Source: Roseibium sp. Sym1 (GTDB taxonomy: Bacteria; Pseudomonadota; Alphaproteobacteria; Rhizobiales; Stappiaceae). Taken from it: a stretch of DNA of 64,000 nt. The translations under genes and the position numbers were made by a program. Under the pieces are notes generated by a model. The model saw only the letters and a list, made by a program, of their open reading frames with translations, was not told where the DNA came from and ran no database searches. The DNA is taken from NCBI RefSeq assembly GCF_027359675.1, contig NZ_CP114786.1, positions 2,174,501-2,238,500 on the forward strand, in the 5' to 3' direction. This document shows positions 52,876-62,029 of the stretch, piece after piece; position 1 is the stretch's first letter, and the number at the start of each line of letters is the position of its first letter.

Positions 52876-53721
52876 CTAGACGTGTGCGAAGGCGAATCCC
52901 CTTTCTTGCCTTTCAAGCACACCGAATTTCTCAGTCGCAAGATGGGTCGCCGCAAAGGGGACCTTCTCGACCGCGAGCCGCTCGAACAGTGCCTTGCGGG
53001 TTGTCGCCGCCTGCCGCGGATCGCTGTCGAGGGCGTAGTGGATGTCCGGGTTGGCGAATTGCAGCGCATCGGACACCACGGCATCGGCCGCGAGCAGCGT
53101 TTCCTCGCGGCCGGAGGAAAGGTGAACGATCTGGTGGCCGGGCGTGTGACCCGGGGCGGGCTCAAGACGGATGCCGTTGCCGAGATCGGTTTCGCCCTGG
53201 TGCAGCCGGACCCGGTCCTTCAGCGGAGCGGCCAGCGACTGGATCAGCGCGATCAGCGGGCGCCGGTCTTCCGGGACTGATGCCGGCAGGGCCTCGTCCG
53301 TCCAGAACGCCCATTCGGCGGCCTGGAGATGGATCTCGGCTTCCGGAAACAGGCAGACGCCATCGGCAACGAGTCCGCCGATGTGGTCGGCATGCATGTG
53401 CGTGACGATGATGTCCGTGATCGCGGCGCGGTCCTCGGCCCGGTCGTCCCGGCTCCACTCCAGGGCCCCACTTGCCGGAAAACGGTCCCTGAGCCAGTGG
53501 CCCGAACCTGCATCGACCAGAACGCGCCGGTTTCCCGCCTCGATCAGCCAGGTGTTGGCACCGAACCGGGCGGTCGGCGTGACCTTCGCGGCTTCACCGC
53601 ATGCGAGATTGGCGAAATAAGCGGCGGGAATGTCCAGAAAACCGTCCGGCAGGGCGGTCACCGTCAGGTCGCCGACCGTCCTGGTGGTGCCTGCCGCGGC
53701 AGCCATGGCCTGATCGAACAT
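52876..53721 (-). CDS. MBL-fold metallo-hydrolase
   Basis: A 281-residue metallo-beta-lactamase-fold enzyme of the quorum-quenching/lactonase-like branch. The zinc site THMHADHIGGL, APGHTPGHQIVHL and the second-metal Asp in LLAADAVVSD are all present, with a last His near ATHLATE. The start at 53721 (MFDQAMAAA) has AAGGAG six bases upstream. It diverges from a GlxA-type regulator, which probably controls it. N-acyl homoserine lactone hydrolysis is possible but not shown by sequence alone. Confidence 0.9.
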   Translation of the reverse strand: MFDQAMAAAAGTTRTVGDLTVTALPDGFLDIPAAYFANLACGEAAKVTPTARFGANTWLIEAGNRRVLVDAGSGHWLRDRFPASGALEWSRDDRAEDRAAITDIIVTHMHADHIGGLVADGVCLFPEAEIHLQAAEWAFWTDEALPASVPEDRRPLIALIQSLAAPLKDRVRLHQGETDLGNGIRLEPAPGHTPGHQIVHLSSGREETLLAADAVVSDALQFANPDIHYALDSDPRQAATTRKALFERLAVEKVPFAATHLATEKFGVLERQERGFAFAHV

Positions 53722-53818
53722 TGATGTCTCCTTCCAAATGCTGTCGGACTGGAGACTAGGTGGGGGAAGGGGACAGGGCGATTGGCGCAAATGACAATAA
53801 ATATGCTAAATCAGCCAA

Positions 53819-54742
53819 ATGACACAGCCGCCAGCCATTGCCATCCTTGCCTATCCGGGAGCTCTCCAGTCCGCCGTTCTCGGCCTCATGGACGTGCTGG
53901 GGTATGCCAACCGTGACGGACGGGACGCCTTCCGTCTTGATGTGCTGGAGGCTTTTTCGCCGGAGCCGGACAGGTATGCCGCGGTGATCCTGCCGCCGTC
54001 CCTGGGAGGCGTGCATCCGGAGGACGTCCCGGATCTGCCGGGGTTTCTTGAGCGCCAGCACCGCAACGGCGCCGTGGTCTGTTCGGCCTGCACGGGGCTG
54101 ACCTTTGTTGCCGCGGCCGGTCTTGCCGGCGGGCGCAAGGTGACAACCCATTGGGGGCTGGAGCAGAGGCTCGCGGCCGCCTATCCCGATCTCTGTCTCG
54201 ATACCGACCGGCTCCTGATCGAATATGGCGACCTGATCACTGCCGGCGGGCTGATGGCCTGGGTCGATCTGGCGCTCGCGCTGATCGAACGGTTCCTGGG
54301 CTATGCGGCGGCGGTCGAGACCGCGCGCCATTTCATCGTCGACTTCCGCCGCCGCGACCAGCGCCGGTTCCGCCGCTTCCTGCCGGAGCTGCGCCACGGC
54401 GATGCCGCTGTCCTGAAAACGCAGCATTATCTGGAACAGCGCGCGCAAGGCAGGGTTACGGTTGTCGACATGGCGTCGGCAAGCGGCCTCTCCGGCCGGT
54501 CATTCCTGCGGCGGTTCAAGGCGGCAACGGGCCTTGCGCCCAAGCATTACCTGCAGGAACTCAGGATCGAGCGTGCGCGCGATCTGCTGATCGATACGGA
54601 GCTGAATGTTGCGGAGATCTGCTACAAGACCGGCTACAGCGATCCACCCTCCTTTGTGCGCCTGTTCACGCGGCTCTCGGGCCTGACGCCGGGGGCGTTC
54701 CGGGAACAGTACCGGCGGGAAGGCCAGCGTCAGGACCCATGA
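53819..54742 (+). CDS. GlxA-family transcriptional regulator (DJ-1/PfpI + AraC)
   Basis: The 307-residue protein has an N-terminal DJ-1/PfpI-like domain (about 1-185), with the nucleophile-elbow region VVCSACTGLTFVAAAGLAGG, and a C-terminal AraC DNA-binding domain (about 205-300). The second helix-turn-helix is LNVAEICYKTGYSDPPSFVR. Members regulate amine and amino acid catabolism. It lies 97 bases from the divergent MBL hydrolase start, with an AT-rich shared promoter between, so regulation of that gene is likely. Confidence 0.92.
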   Translation: MTQPPAIAILAYPGALQSAVLGLMDVLGYANRDGRDAFRLDVLEAFSPEPDRYAAVILPPSLGGVHPEDVPDLPGFLERQHRNGAVVCSACTGLTFVAAAGLAGGRKVTTHWGLEQRLAAAYPDLCLDTDRLLIEYGDLITAGGLMAWVDLALALIERFLGYAAAVETARHFIVDFRRRDQRRFRRFLPELRHGDAAVLKTQHYLEQRAQGRVTVVDMASASGLSGRSFLRRFKAATGLAPKHYLQELRIERARDLLIDTELNVAEICYKTGYSDPPSFVRLFTRLSGLTPGAFREQYRREGQRQDP

Positions 54743-54850
54743 CATTTTGCATCCAGGCGCCAGTCGGACGCCTTGGTCGCGGAGAAACGTTGCCCGGCAT
54801 GTGACACGAGAGAGTTTCCCGGCTGCCGCCGTAGACGGTTCAAGGGGGGC

Positions 54851-54879
54851 GAAAAGCCGAAACCCCCGCCGGGGCGGGG
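54851..54879 (-). terminator. probable terminator of the MucR-like gene
   Basis: On the minus strand CCCCGCC and GGCGGGG pair around a two-base turn and are followed by GTTTCGGCTTTTC, about 37 bases after the stop of the MucR-like gene. Confidence 0.5.
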
Positions 54880-54915
54880 CATTCGAAAGGTCATAATTGA
54901 GCCATGTGTCCCGGG

Positions 54916-55338
54916 CTATGCGCGCCTGTGGCCAAGTTTTGATTCTTTTGCCATTTCCGCACGTTTGACCGAGTAGTTGGGGGCCACCATGGGATAGGTG
55001 GCGGGCAGGTTCCATTTCCGCCGATACTCCTGGGGGGTCAGGTTGTATTTGGTCTTCAGGTGACGGGTCAGGAACTTGAAGGGTTGACCGTCCTCCAGGC
55101 AGAAAATGTACTCCGGTGTTACGGAACTCCGGACAGGAACGGCCGGAACGAGCGGCGGCGGCTGCGGCGATGCCTGCGCGTTGGCGGCTTTCTCCAGCGC
55201 TTCATGCACATCGCGTATCAGGCCGGTCAGGTCGGCGGCGGCGACGTTGTTGTTCGTCACATAGGTCGAGACGATGTCTGCGGTGAGCGCCACCAGGTCG
55301 TTCATCTCCGGTGCAATTCCATTTTCCGCATCCAGCAT
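54916..55338 (-). CDS. MucR/Ros-family transcriptional regulator with altered zinc site
   Basis: A 140-residue Ros/MucR protein: an N-terminal oligomerisation helix region (DLVALTADIVSTYVTNNNV), a Pro-rich linker and the DNA-binding zinc-finger domain with FCLEDGQPFKFLTRHLKTKY and PQEYRRKWNLPATYPMVAP. MucR proteins silence AT-rich promoters and control cell-cycle and surface genes. The expected ligands are Cys80, Asp83, His93 and a His at 97, but 97 is Lys here. AAGGAG lies five bases before the ATG. The 0.7 kb AT-rich stretch just upstream is a likely target for self-regulation. Confidence 0.92.
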   Translation of the reverse strand: MLDAENGIAPEMNDLVALTADIVSTYVTNNNVAAADLTGLIRDVHEALEKAANAQASPQPPPLVPAVPVRSSVTPEYIFCLEDGQPFKFLTRHLKTKYNLTPQEYRRKWNLPATYPMVAPNYSVKRAEMAKESKLGHRRA

Positions 55339-55676
55339 GTGGTCTCCTTGTCATGCGATTTACGGCTGCGTCCGATTCGCCCCGGGGCGTGTCCGGATAA
55401 GGATCCAAAATAGATTTGTATAAGGACTGCAAATTTCAAGTACTGCTCAAAATTTTTGCAAATAAAAATGTAACAAAACAAATTCTCGAGACATTTCTGG
55501 CGTTTTTCGGGCGGCTGCGTGTACTCGCCAAGAAAATCGTGATGCGCCGCCGCGATTCGAGAAAAATATTCCAATAAATCGAGATTAACTTAACAATTTC
55601 AGCCAAAAAATTTTCGGGATAGGGGTATTTCAAGGTAGAGTTTCGGACCATCCAGAACCCCGTCTAGGAGAAATTC

Positions 55677-55727
55677 ATGGTTCAGGTAGAAATTCGGAAA
55701 ATACAGCCCATAAATATTATAAAGTAA
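55677..55727 (+). CDS. possible 16-residue leader-like peptide
   Basis: MVQVEIRKIQPINIIK is preceded by TAGGAG at a spacing of six bases. It lies in the AT-rich region, 27 bases before a second tiny frame. Too short to assess by content; listed for its ribosome site and position. Confidence 0.15.
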   Translation: MVQVEIRKIQPINIIK

Positions 55728-55753
55728 ACTTAAGTAAATTAAGGGGCGAGCAT

Positions 55754-55837
55754 ATGGGGGCTTGGCTCGGGCGGTTCAAGGGGGCGATCAAAGATGTGAT
55801 CGAACTTGAAAAGAATATGAAAATCATAGTGTTGTAA
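55754..55837 (+). CDS. possible 27-residue amphipathic small protein
   Basis: The frame reads MGAWLGRFKGAIKDVIELEK then NMKIIVL, preceded by AAGGGG at seven bases. It would form one amphipathic helix with alternating hydrophobic and charged residues and a hydrophobic end, like small membrane-associated peptides. Its codons are GC-richer than the surrounding DNA, which hints at coding constraint. It is 200 bases upstream of the porin gene. No family is recognised. Confidence 0.35.
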   Translation: MGAWLGRFKGAIKDVIELEKNMKIIVL

Positions 55838-56040
55838 AAATATGACTCTAGGATTCAATGTTCATGTCTGGCATTTTCAGGCTTGAAATCAGGTTCGATA
55901 GCGACCTTTTTAGAAACGCGCCAACAAGTCGGCATATGTATTCCCGATATGTTGGAAGTTTTGATCAAGCGCTGAGAGGGGCGAGATAAAGTATTCTCAG
56001 CACCTCTTCCCCCGGTGCGAATCTGAAATGGAGTTGAATG

Positions 56041-57168
56041 ATGTATCTCAAGAGCTTGATGCTCGGTGCCGCGTCTCTGGCGGCGGCAACCACCGCGCAG
56101 GCGGCCGACCTCCCGGTGGCTCCGGAGCCTGTCGACTATGTGCGCGTTTGCGACGCCTACGGCGCGCGCTTCTATTACATCCCGGGCACGGAGACCTGCC
56201 TGCGGGTCGGTGGACGTGTCAGAACCCAGGTCGTCGTGAACAATACGCTGGACGACGGCGCGTTCAGTGATCGCGACGAGGACGGATATTCCTGGCTGGC
56301 GCGTGGTTATGTCTATCTCGACGCGCGCACCGCGACGGAATTCGGGACCCTGCGCTCCTACATTTCGATCTACACCAGCAACACCAACGGCGTCACCAGC
56401 ACGACGCTCGACGACGCCTACATCCAGTGGGGCGGCTTGACCGCGGGCCGGGCGACGTCGAACTTCGACATCTACACCGGACAGGCGTTTATCGGCGTTG
56501 TCGACCGGGACTGGTCCGACGTGACCACCAACCAGATCGCCTATACCGCGGCCTTCGGCAACGGGTTCTCCGCGACCATCGCCCTGGAAGACCGTTCCGA
56601 GCGTGAATATGGCGCGTATGGCGGCACCCGTGCGCCGGACGTGGTCGCGGCTCTTGGCCTGTCCCAGGGTTGGGGTACCGCCCAGTTGTCCGGTGCGCTT
56701 CACCAGGTCTATCCGGATGTCGCCAACAACAACGCCACTAGCGGAGAGGACGATCTCGGTTGGGCTATCGGCGGTGGTGCGAGCGTCAATCTGCCTTTCG
56801 CAAACTCCGGTTCCAACGTGTTCTTCCAGGGTTTCTACGCGGATGGCGCGCTGGCCTATATCACCACCTATGACGGTGTTGCGGACTACAATGGCAACGA
56901 CACCTCCAGCGGATACTCCCTTTCCGCGGGTGCCTACATCCAGGCAACGTCCACCGTCGGCCTTGCCGTTGACGGCTCCTATGTAGATATCGATGCCGCG
57001 ACCGGCTTGAACGACGTGACCCGGTACGCGATCGACGGCTCGATTCAATGGGAGCCGGTTTCGGGCTTCGTGATGGGTGCGGATGTCGGTTATGCCAATA
57101 CCGACGTCGACACGCAGGGCGACCTGGACGAGCTCCTCTTCGGCGTTCGCATGCAGCGCACGTTCTGA
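56041..57168 (+). CDS. alphaproteobacterial porin (Porin_2 family)
   Basis: A 375-residue outer-membrane beta-barrel protein. The signal peptide (MYLKSLMLGAASLAAATTAQ, cleaved after AQA) is followed by ADLPVAPEPVDYVRVCDAYG and the Cys-containing FYYIPGTETCLRVGGRVRTQ, the hallmark of Rhizobiales porins. The rest alternates aromatic-rich strands and loops and ends in the C-terminal Phe (MQRTF) needed for barrel insertion. It should form a general diffusion pore. GGAG is seven bases before 56041; the adjacent ATG at 56038 is equally possible. A strong terminator follows. Confidence 0.96.
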   Translation: MYLKSLMLGAASLAAATTAQAADLPVAPEPVDYVRVCDAYGARFYYIPGTETCLRVGGRVRTQVVVNNTLDDGAFSDRDEDGYSWLARGYVYLDARTATEFGTLRSYISIYTSNTNGVTSTTLDDAYIQWGGLTAGRATSNFDIYTGQAFIGVVDRDWSDVTTNQIAYTAAFGNGFSATIALEDRSEREYGAYGGTRAPDVVAALGLSQGWGTAQLSGALHQVYPDVANNNATSGEDDLGWAIGGGASVNLPFANSGSNVFFQGFYADGALAYITTYDGVADYNGNDTSSGYSLSAGAYIQATSTVGLAVDGSYVDIDAATGLNDVTRYAIDGSIQWEPVSGFVMGADVGYANTDVDTQGDLDELLFGVRMQRTF

Positions 57169-57217
57169 TCCCCTTCCAAGACTTCTGACTGAAGACCTCC
57201 ACCTCCAGTCAGTCAAA

Positions 57218-57247
57218 CGGCCCGGCAGGCTCCAATCTGCCGGGCCG
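57218..57247 (+). terminator. terminator of the porin gene
   Basis: CGGCCCGGCAG and CTGCCGGGCCG form a perfect 11-bp stem with an 8-base loop about 50 bases after the porin stop, followed by a short mixed T/C tract. Confidence 0.8.
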
Positions 57248-57563
57248 TCCCCGTTTCGGGAGAAGCGTGCCGGAGCGTAGGGACGAAAGTGAAAGTGTCA
57301 GCACGCACATGCATATTCCGCGACCGCGCCGGGGTCCCGAGGCGTTCCGCTGCGATAATCGCGCCGATACAGTGATCGCGTCCTGGCAGGATCCAGGCGA
57401 AGCAGGAAATTCTTGGCATACTGCGCAGGAAAATTGACAATCTATTCCGAAATCCTGCGAATATTTCAAATTATATTAGTATAAATATCAATAAAATAGC
57501 GTAGTAAAAGTATATTAATGGAAGTTACGCGATGATCTCATACATAACGTTGGGTGAGTTATC
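57248..57563. other. intergenic region upstream of the Hpt gene, no gene seen
   Basis: The first 180 bases are ordinary GC-rich sequence without a supported frame. From about 57450 to 57545 the DNA becomes very AT-rich, which suits the promoter of the Hpt-GGDEF-kinase cluster reading rightwards. Confidence 0.4.
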
Positions 57564-57899
57564 ATGGCGAAATCTTCGCAAATGAAAGTGGCGCAGCTCG
57601 TTTCAGCATATGAACATCGTCTGGATCAGGACAGGCGTGAATTGCTGGCCTCCGGTGACGCGGGCAACGAAGGGGCTGACCCGAGCAAGTTCGCCGTTGT
57701 TCGTTTCATCGCTCACAGGATTGCCGGCAGCGCGCGGGTTTTCGGATGTGAGGAATTGGCGGATCCGGCCAGAAACGTTGAGCGGTTGGTGGATGAAGGC
57801 GCTGCATCAGACGTCATCGTTGGGGCCGTGAACGAATTGACGCGACGTATCGACGAGACATTGGCGTCCGGTCTGCCGGAACCGGATTGGATGAAATAA
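57564..57899 (+). CDS. histidine phosphotransfer (Hpt) domain protein
   Basis: A 111-residue, all-helical Hpt protein. The phosphorylated His is expected in FIAHRIAGSARVFG, the equivalent of the HxLKGSS motif, with a Glu/Asp-rich following helix (CEELADPARNVERLVDEG). It would shuttle phosphate between the hybrid kinase and receiver proteins encoded just downstream. It is the first gene of the signalling cluster and ends 33 bases before the likely start of the GGDEF gene. Confidence 0.85.
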   Translation: MAKSSQMKVAQLVSAYEHRLDQDRRELLASGDAGNEGADPSKFAVVRFIAHRIAGSARVFGCEELADPARNVERLVDEGAASDVIVGAVNELTRRIDETLASGLPEPDWMK

Positions 57900-57931
57900 A
57901 GCGTGTGTTCAGCGACGGGGCCCCAGCCGGG

Positions 57932-59248
57932 ATGAATGTTTCAAGCAAGACAGGTCCGCGGGACGTGATGTCAAGGTTGCCCCGCCAGGCGTCCGGGGCC
58001 GGTGAGCCGCTGCATGCCAACAGGACGGTGGTCGTCCTGGACACGGCCGAAGAGTATTTGAAAATCTCCCGGTTGCTGGGCGGACTCGGCTTCAACGTCG
58101 TGGCGCTGAAGGAGTGCGAACATCCGGCGGATTGCACGGTGGCCCTGGTCAACCCGGAGTGCGATCCGGACCTGGAAGCCTGCCGGGCGCTGAGTGCATC
58201 CTGTAAGGTGCTGCTTACAACCAACGAACGGGAGTTCGGTTTCAAGATCCGTGCCGTCCACAATGGTGCGCAGGGGCTGCTTTCGCGACCGTTGATGGCG
58301 GTCGACGTGTTTTCCAGCCTTGAGGAGACACGGGAATCGGACGTCGCCGATGCCCGCATCCTGATCATCGACGATGACGAACTGACAGCCTCTGTCTACG
58401 CGATGGCCCTGGAAGAATGTGCGCTTCGTGTCGCCGTGATCGCAAATCCGCTGCAGGCAGAAGCCGCGATAGCGGAATTCCGGCCGGATCTCGTGATCAT
58501 GGATATCGACATGCCGGAGGCAAATGGTCTTGATGTTGCCAAGGCGATCCGGCTCGATCCGGCCCACACGTCCCTGCCGATCCTGTTTCTGTCGTCGATC
58601 AACCGGAAAGACGTGCAGGAGGAGGCAAGGGCGGTCGGCGGCGACGACTTCATCAGGAAGCCGGTCGACATAGGCTATCTGGTCAAGCTTGTGCGCATGC
58701 GGGCGGCCCGGGCCGTCGAGCTGAGACAGATCATGGTCCGTGACGGTCTGACCGGATTGCTCAATCATGTCAGTTTCAAGGAGAAGCTGACGTCTGAGCT
58801 GAACCGGAGCGCGCGCACGCGTGACCCGTTTACGGTCGCCCTTCTCGACCTCGATCACTTCAAGTCGGTCAACGATTCCCATGGTCACCAGGCCGGCGAC
58901 AGCGTCATCCAGACCTTCGCGACCTTGCTGAAAAGTTCCCTGAGGAACATTGACGTCATCGGCCGGTATGGCGGTGAAGAGTTTGCCGTTCTTCTTCTTG
59001 GGGCGGACCCTGCACAGGCGGAGACAACCATGGACCGGATTCGCGAGGAATTCGAACGGATCGAGTTTGCCGCCGGAGAGGAAACCTTTCACGTCACTTT
59101 CAGCTGTGGCCTGGCCGGGTCCGGGGAAGCGACCGGCGGCGAGGCGCTGCTGACGCTTGCGGACACCGCGCTTTATGAGGCCAAGGCCGGCGGGAGAAAT
59201 CGGATTCGAAGGCACGCTGCAAGGCGCAAAGCGGTGTCGGAAAACTAA
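57932..59248 (+). CDS. response regulator diguanylate cyclase (pseudo-receiver, REC, GGDEF)
   Basis: The 438-residue protein has three domains. Residues about 30-125 resemble a degenerate receiver (VVVLDTAEEYLKISRLLGGL) lacking the acceptor Asp. Residues about 145-265 are a true receiver with IIDDDE, Asp191 in LVIMDIDMPEA and a Lys in DFIRKPVD. Residues about 280-430 form the GGDEF domain with an intact active site (RYGGEEF) and an RNID product-inhibition site five residues before it. It should make cyclic di-GMP under phosphorylation control. The start is uncertain: TTG 57887 (overlapping the Hpt gene), ATG 57932 and ATG 57968 are in frame. Confidence 0.92.
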   Translation: MNVSSKTGPRDVMSRLPRQASGAGEPLHANRTVVVLDTAEEYLKISRLLGGLGFNVVALKECEHPADCTVALVNPECDPDLEACRALSASCKVLLTTNEREFGFKIRAVHNGAQGLLSRPLMAVDVFSSLEETRESDVADARILIIDDDELTASVYAMALEECALRVAVIANPLQAEAAIAEFRPDLVIMDIDMPEANGLDVAKAIRLDPAHTSLPILFLSSINRKDVQEEARAVGGDDFIRKPVDIGYLVKLVRMRAARAVELRQIMVRDGLTGLLNHVSFKEKLTSELNRSARTRDPFTVALLDLDHFKSVNDSHGHQAGDSVIQTFATLLKSSLRNIDVIGRYGGEEFAVLLLGADPAQAETTMDRIREEFERIEFAAGEETFHVTFSCGLAGSGEATGGEALLTLADTALYEAKAGGRNRIRRHAARRKAVSEN

Positions 59249-59269
59249 CCGCAGAAAACCGGGTTTGAC

Positions 59270-61993
59270 ATGTCTGAAGGCAAGAGTGAGCGACAAGGCC
59301 GTTTCGGTACCAAACTCAACGGGGCTTGGCATCAGAACAGCCTGAAAAAACGGATCATGGTTCTGACGGCGTTTTGCGTCGCTTTTTCGACGCTGGCGGT
59401 GGGAGCTCTTTCCTACACCCGGATCAAGTCCGAGGCTCTGGAGCTTGCGGAGGTCAAGCTCGCTTCCGAGGCGCATTTGCTGTCCGAGCGATTCAGCCTG
59501 GACTACCATCTCATCGCAAGTGATCTGGAAACCGTCGCCAAGACCCCGCCCATCCAGGGGCTGATCCGCAGCCTGCGAAACGGTGGGATCGATCCCGATG
59601 ACGGGTCAACCGATACACTGTGGCGTTCCCGTCTGGCGACGATCTTCCAGGCCGTCCTGAGCGGGAGGCCGGACTATTTTCAATTCCGTTATATCGGCAT
59701 CGACGATGCCGGACGGGAGCTGGTCCGGATCGATCGAACGCGCAACGGCTTCAGCTCCGTGACAGGAGAGGCGCTTCAGCAAAAACGGCTGGAGCCGTAT
59801 TTCAAGCTCGCCGCAGAGGCTCCGGCGGGGAAAGTTCTGTTTTCCAAAGTGACCTACAACAGGGAACACGGCCAGGCCGACGGGACTGGAACGCCGACCT
59901 TGCGCGGTCTCTATCCCATTGATGATATTGATGGAAACCGTTTCGGCTTCCTGGCAATCAATGTCAATTACGAGAAGATGCTTCAATCCACCTTCCAGGA
60001 TATCAACCCGAACCGCCGTACCTATGTCGTCAATGGCGGCGGGGATTTCATGGAACATTCCGGAACGGTGAAACAAGCCTTCTATCGCCTGGAAATCCGT
60101 GACGCGTTCACACGGGCTGTGCCCCCCATCGTGCAACAGGTTCTCCAATCGGAAACGCCCGAGGGACTGTTCTTCTCGGAGGATCGGGTTGCGTATTTTG
60201 TGCGAGAAGCCGGCAACTTTTCCCAGGAATCGGCCAGCCTGGGTGTCATCGTCGAGGTGCCGAGCGCCGAATTCCATGCAACCGCCACGAAAACACGGAA
60301 CGAGTTCCTCGCCGCCGGATTTCTGGTCGTCCTGATTTCGACAATCGTGGCCGTGGTTGCCGCGCGGTCCTTCATGCAGCCGCTGGCGGATCTTTCGAAT
60401 GCGGTTCGCTCGTCCGGGTCCGATGAACTTCTGAGCGCCCTGCCGGTCGAACGTGCCGACGAGGTCGGTGAGCTGGCGGCAGCCATCCGGAACCGGAACA
60501 TCGAGCTGGTTGAAAGCCGCGCGCGCTTTTCCGCCATCGTCAACAATGTCGTCGATGGTCTGATCCTGATCGATGCCTACGGGCGGATCGAACAGTTCAA
60601 CCCGAGCTGCGAGAAAATGTTCGGCTATGCGCAGGACGAGATCATCGGACAGAATGTCACCCTGCTGATGCAGGGAAAGGACGCCGAGAACCACGGGAGC
60701 TATCTGGAACGGTACCGGAAAGGAGAAGGCGGCCACATTCTCGGGGCCACACGCGAACTGGAAGCAATAGACAAGTCCGGCAGGGTGTTTCCGATCGAAC
60801 TTGCAATCAGTGCCGTGGCCGCGGACGGCGAGACCAAGTTCAGCGGGGTGATCCGCGACATCAGCCAGCGCAAGGAAGTCGAGCGGATGCGCAAGGAATT
60901 CGTCTCGACGGTCAGTCATGAATTGCGCACGCCGCTGACATCCATTCGCGGCTCGCTGACCCTTATCGACACCATGGCACCGAAGGATCTGCCGCCAAAG
61001 ATAGGGAAACTGATCGGGATGGCGCGCAAGAATACCGAGCGGCTGATCCTGCTCGTGAACGACATCCTGGATTTCGAGAAATTGCGGGCTCACAAAACCC
61101 AGTTTGCCCTGGAACGTGTTGATCTCAATGAAGAGATGCGCAAAGCCGCGGATCTCAATCAGGGCTATGCCGACGACGCGCACATTTCGCTGGTGCTGGA
61201 CCTGAACCCGCAGGCGGTGCTGGTCGAAGTGGATCCGGAAAAAGTCCAGCAGGTTCTCGCCAACCTGATATCCAACGCGGTCAAGTATTCCCGTCCTTCG
61301 GGCAGGGTGACACTCAGGACCGGGTTATCCGGAGACCAGGCCCGTATCGAAGTCGAAGACAGGGGCGAGGGCATTCCCGATAACTTCAGAAAGCTGATTT
61401 TTGAACCTTTTTCCCAGGCAGACGGCAGCGTGACGCGGAAGAAGGGTGGCACGGGTCTTGGCCTGAACATCTCGAAGGAGCTTGTCGAGGGGATGAAAGG
61501 GCGTATCGGTTTTGACAGCCTGGAAGGCTATGGCACGACCTTCTGGGTCGAGTTTCCCCGTCTCGCAGCGGAAGGGCCGGAGCAGATCTCCTTGGCGCCC
61601 CTGTTCCGGCCGGGGCGGCTGAAGGGGTTGCATCTGGAAGATGACCGGGATTTTCATGTCATTCTGCAAAGCGGCATGGACAGCAATCTGGACCTGATGC
61701 ATGCCCGCACGATTGCCGAGGCAAGGGATCTGCTTAAAAAATATCAATTCGATATCGTGATACTCGACAGGTTGATAGCGGACGGCGACGGACTCGACCT
61801 GATCAACAGCATTCCCGACCCCGAGGCAACCAAGATCATCGTGATCACGGCCGTCGACGAGAATGTCAACCACATTCATGTCGATGAAACGCTCATCAAA
61901 TCCAAGACCCCTCCCGGTGTGTTTGTCGAGCGGTTCTCTAAGGTCGTTGAAGAGGTCCTGGCCCGAAAAGGCCTTGACCGCAAGTTGGCCTGA
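59270..61993 (+). CDS. hybrid sensor histidine kinase (Cache-HAMP-PAS-HK-REC)
   Basis: A 907-residue membrane kinase. Helix 1 is at about 29-47, a long periplasmic sensing region at 48-344 (with EALELAEVKLASEAHLLSER and YFQFRYIGIDDAGRELVRID, of dCache type), and helix 2 at 346-365. HAMP, a PAS domain (about 425-540), HisKA with His550 in SHELRTPLTSIRGS, and an HATPase (NLISNAVKYS, GTGLGLNI) follow. The last 120 residues are a receiver with DD in HLEDDRD and Asp833 in VILDRLIADGDG. It is predicted to signal through the Hpt protein to the GGDEF regulator. Confidence 0.94.
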   Translation: MSEGKSERQGRFGTKLNGAWHQNSLKKRIMVLTAFCVAFSTLAVGALSYTRIKSEALELAEVKLASEAHLLSERFSLDYHLIASDLETVAKTPPIQGLIRSLRNGGIDPDDGSTDTLWRSRLATIFQAVLSGRPDYFQFRYIGIDDAGRELVRIDRTRNGFSSVTGEALQQKRLEPYFKLAAEAPAGKVLFSKVTYNREHGQADGTGTPTLRGLYPIDDIDGNRFGFLAINVNYEKMLQSTFQDINPNRRTYVVNGGGDFMEHSGTVKQAFYRLEIRDAFTRAVPPIVQQVLQSETPEGLFFSEDRVAYFVREAGNFSQESASLGVIVEVPSAEFHATATKTRNEFLAAGFLVVLISTIVAVVAARSFMQPLADLSNAVRSSGSDELLSALPVERADEVGELAAAIRNRNIELVESRARFSAIVNNVVDGLILIDAYGRIEQFNPSCEKMFGYAQDEIIGQNVTLLMQGKDAENHGSYLERYRKGEGGHILGATRELEAIDKSGRVFPIELAISAVAADGETKFSGVIRDISQRKEVERMRKEFVSTVSHELRTPLTSIRGSLTLIDTMAPKDLPPKIGKLIGMARKNTERLILLVNDILDFEKLRAHKTQFALERVDLNEEMRKAADLNQGYADDAHISLVLDLNPQAVLVEVDPEKVQQVLANLISNAVKYSRPSGRVTLRTGLSGDQARIEVEDRGEGIPDNFRKLIFEPFSQADGSVTRKKGGTGLGLNISKELVEGMKGRIGFDSLEGYGTTFWVEFPRLAAEGPEQISLAPLFRPGRLKGLHLEDDRDFHVILQSGMDSNLDLMHARTIAEARDLLKKYQFDIVILDRLIADGDGLDLINSIPDPEATKIIVITAVDENVNHIHVDETLIKSKTPPGVFVERFSKVVEEVLARKGLDRKLA

Positions 61994-62029
61994 GGCTTGA
62001 AGCGGCGATCCTTATTTCCTGACCAGAAC

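Larger units (their letters stand above)
55339..56040. other. AT-rich intergenic region between the MucR-like and porin genes
   Basis: About 700 bases contain many A/T runs and T-A steps, in sharp contrast to the flanking genes. The left half probably carries the mucR promoter and MucR binding sites, and the right half the porin promoter and leader. Two very short frames with ribosome sites are listed separately. No tRNA or recognised RNA family is seen, though a small RNA could easily hide here. Confidence 0.5.

Noticed and set aside
57971..61183. minus-strand frames of over 500 codons in the signalling cluster
   Set aside because: Shadows of the GGDEF and kinase genes, with no recognisable motifs.
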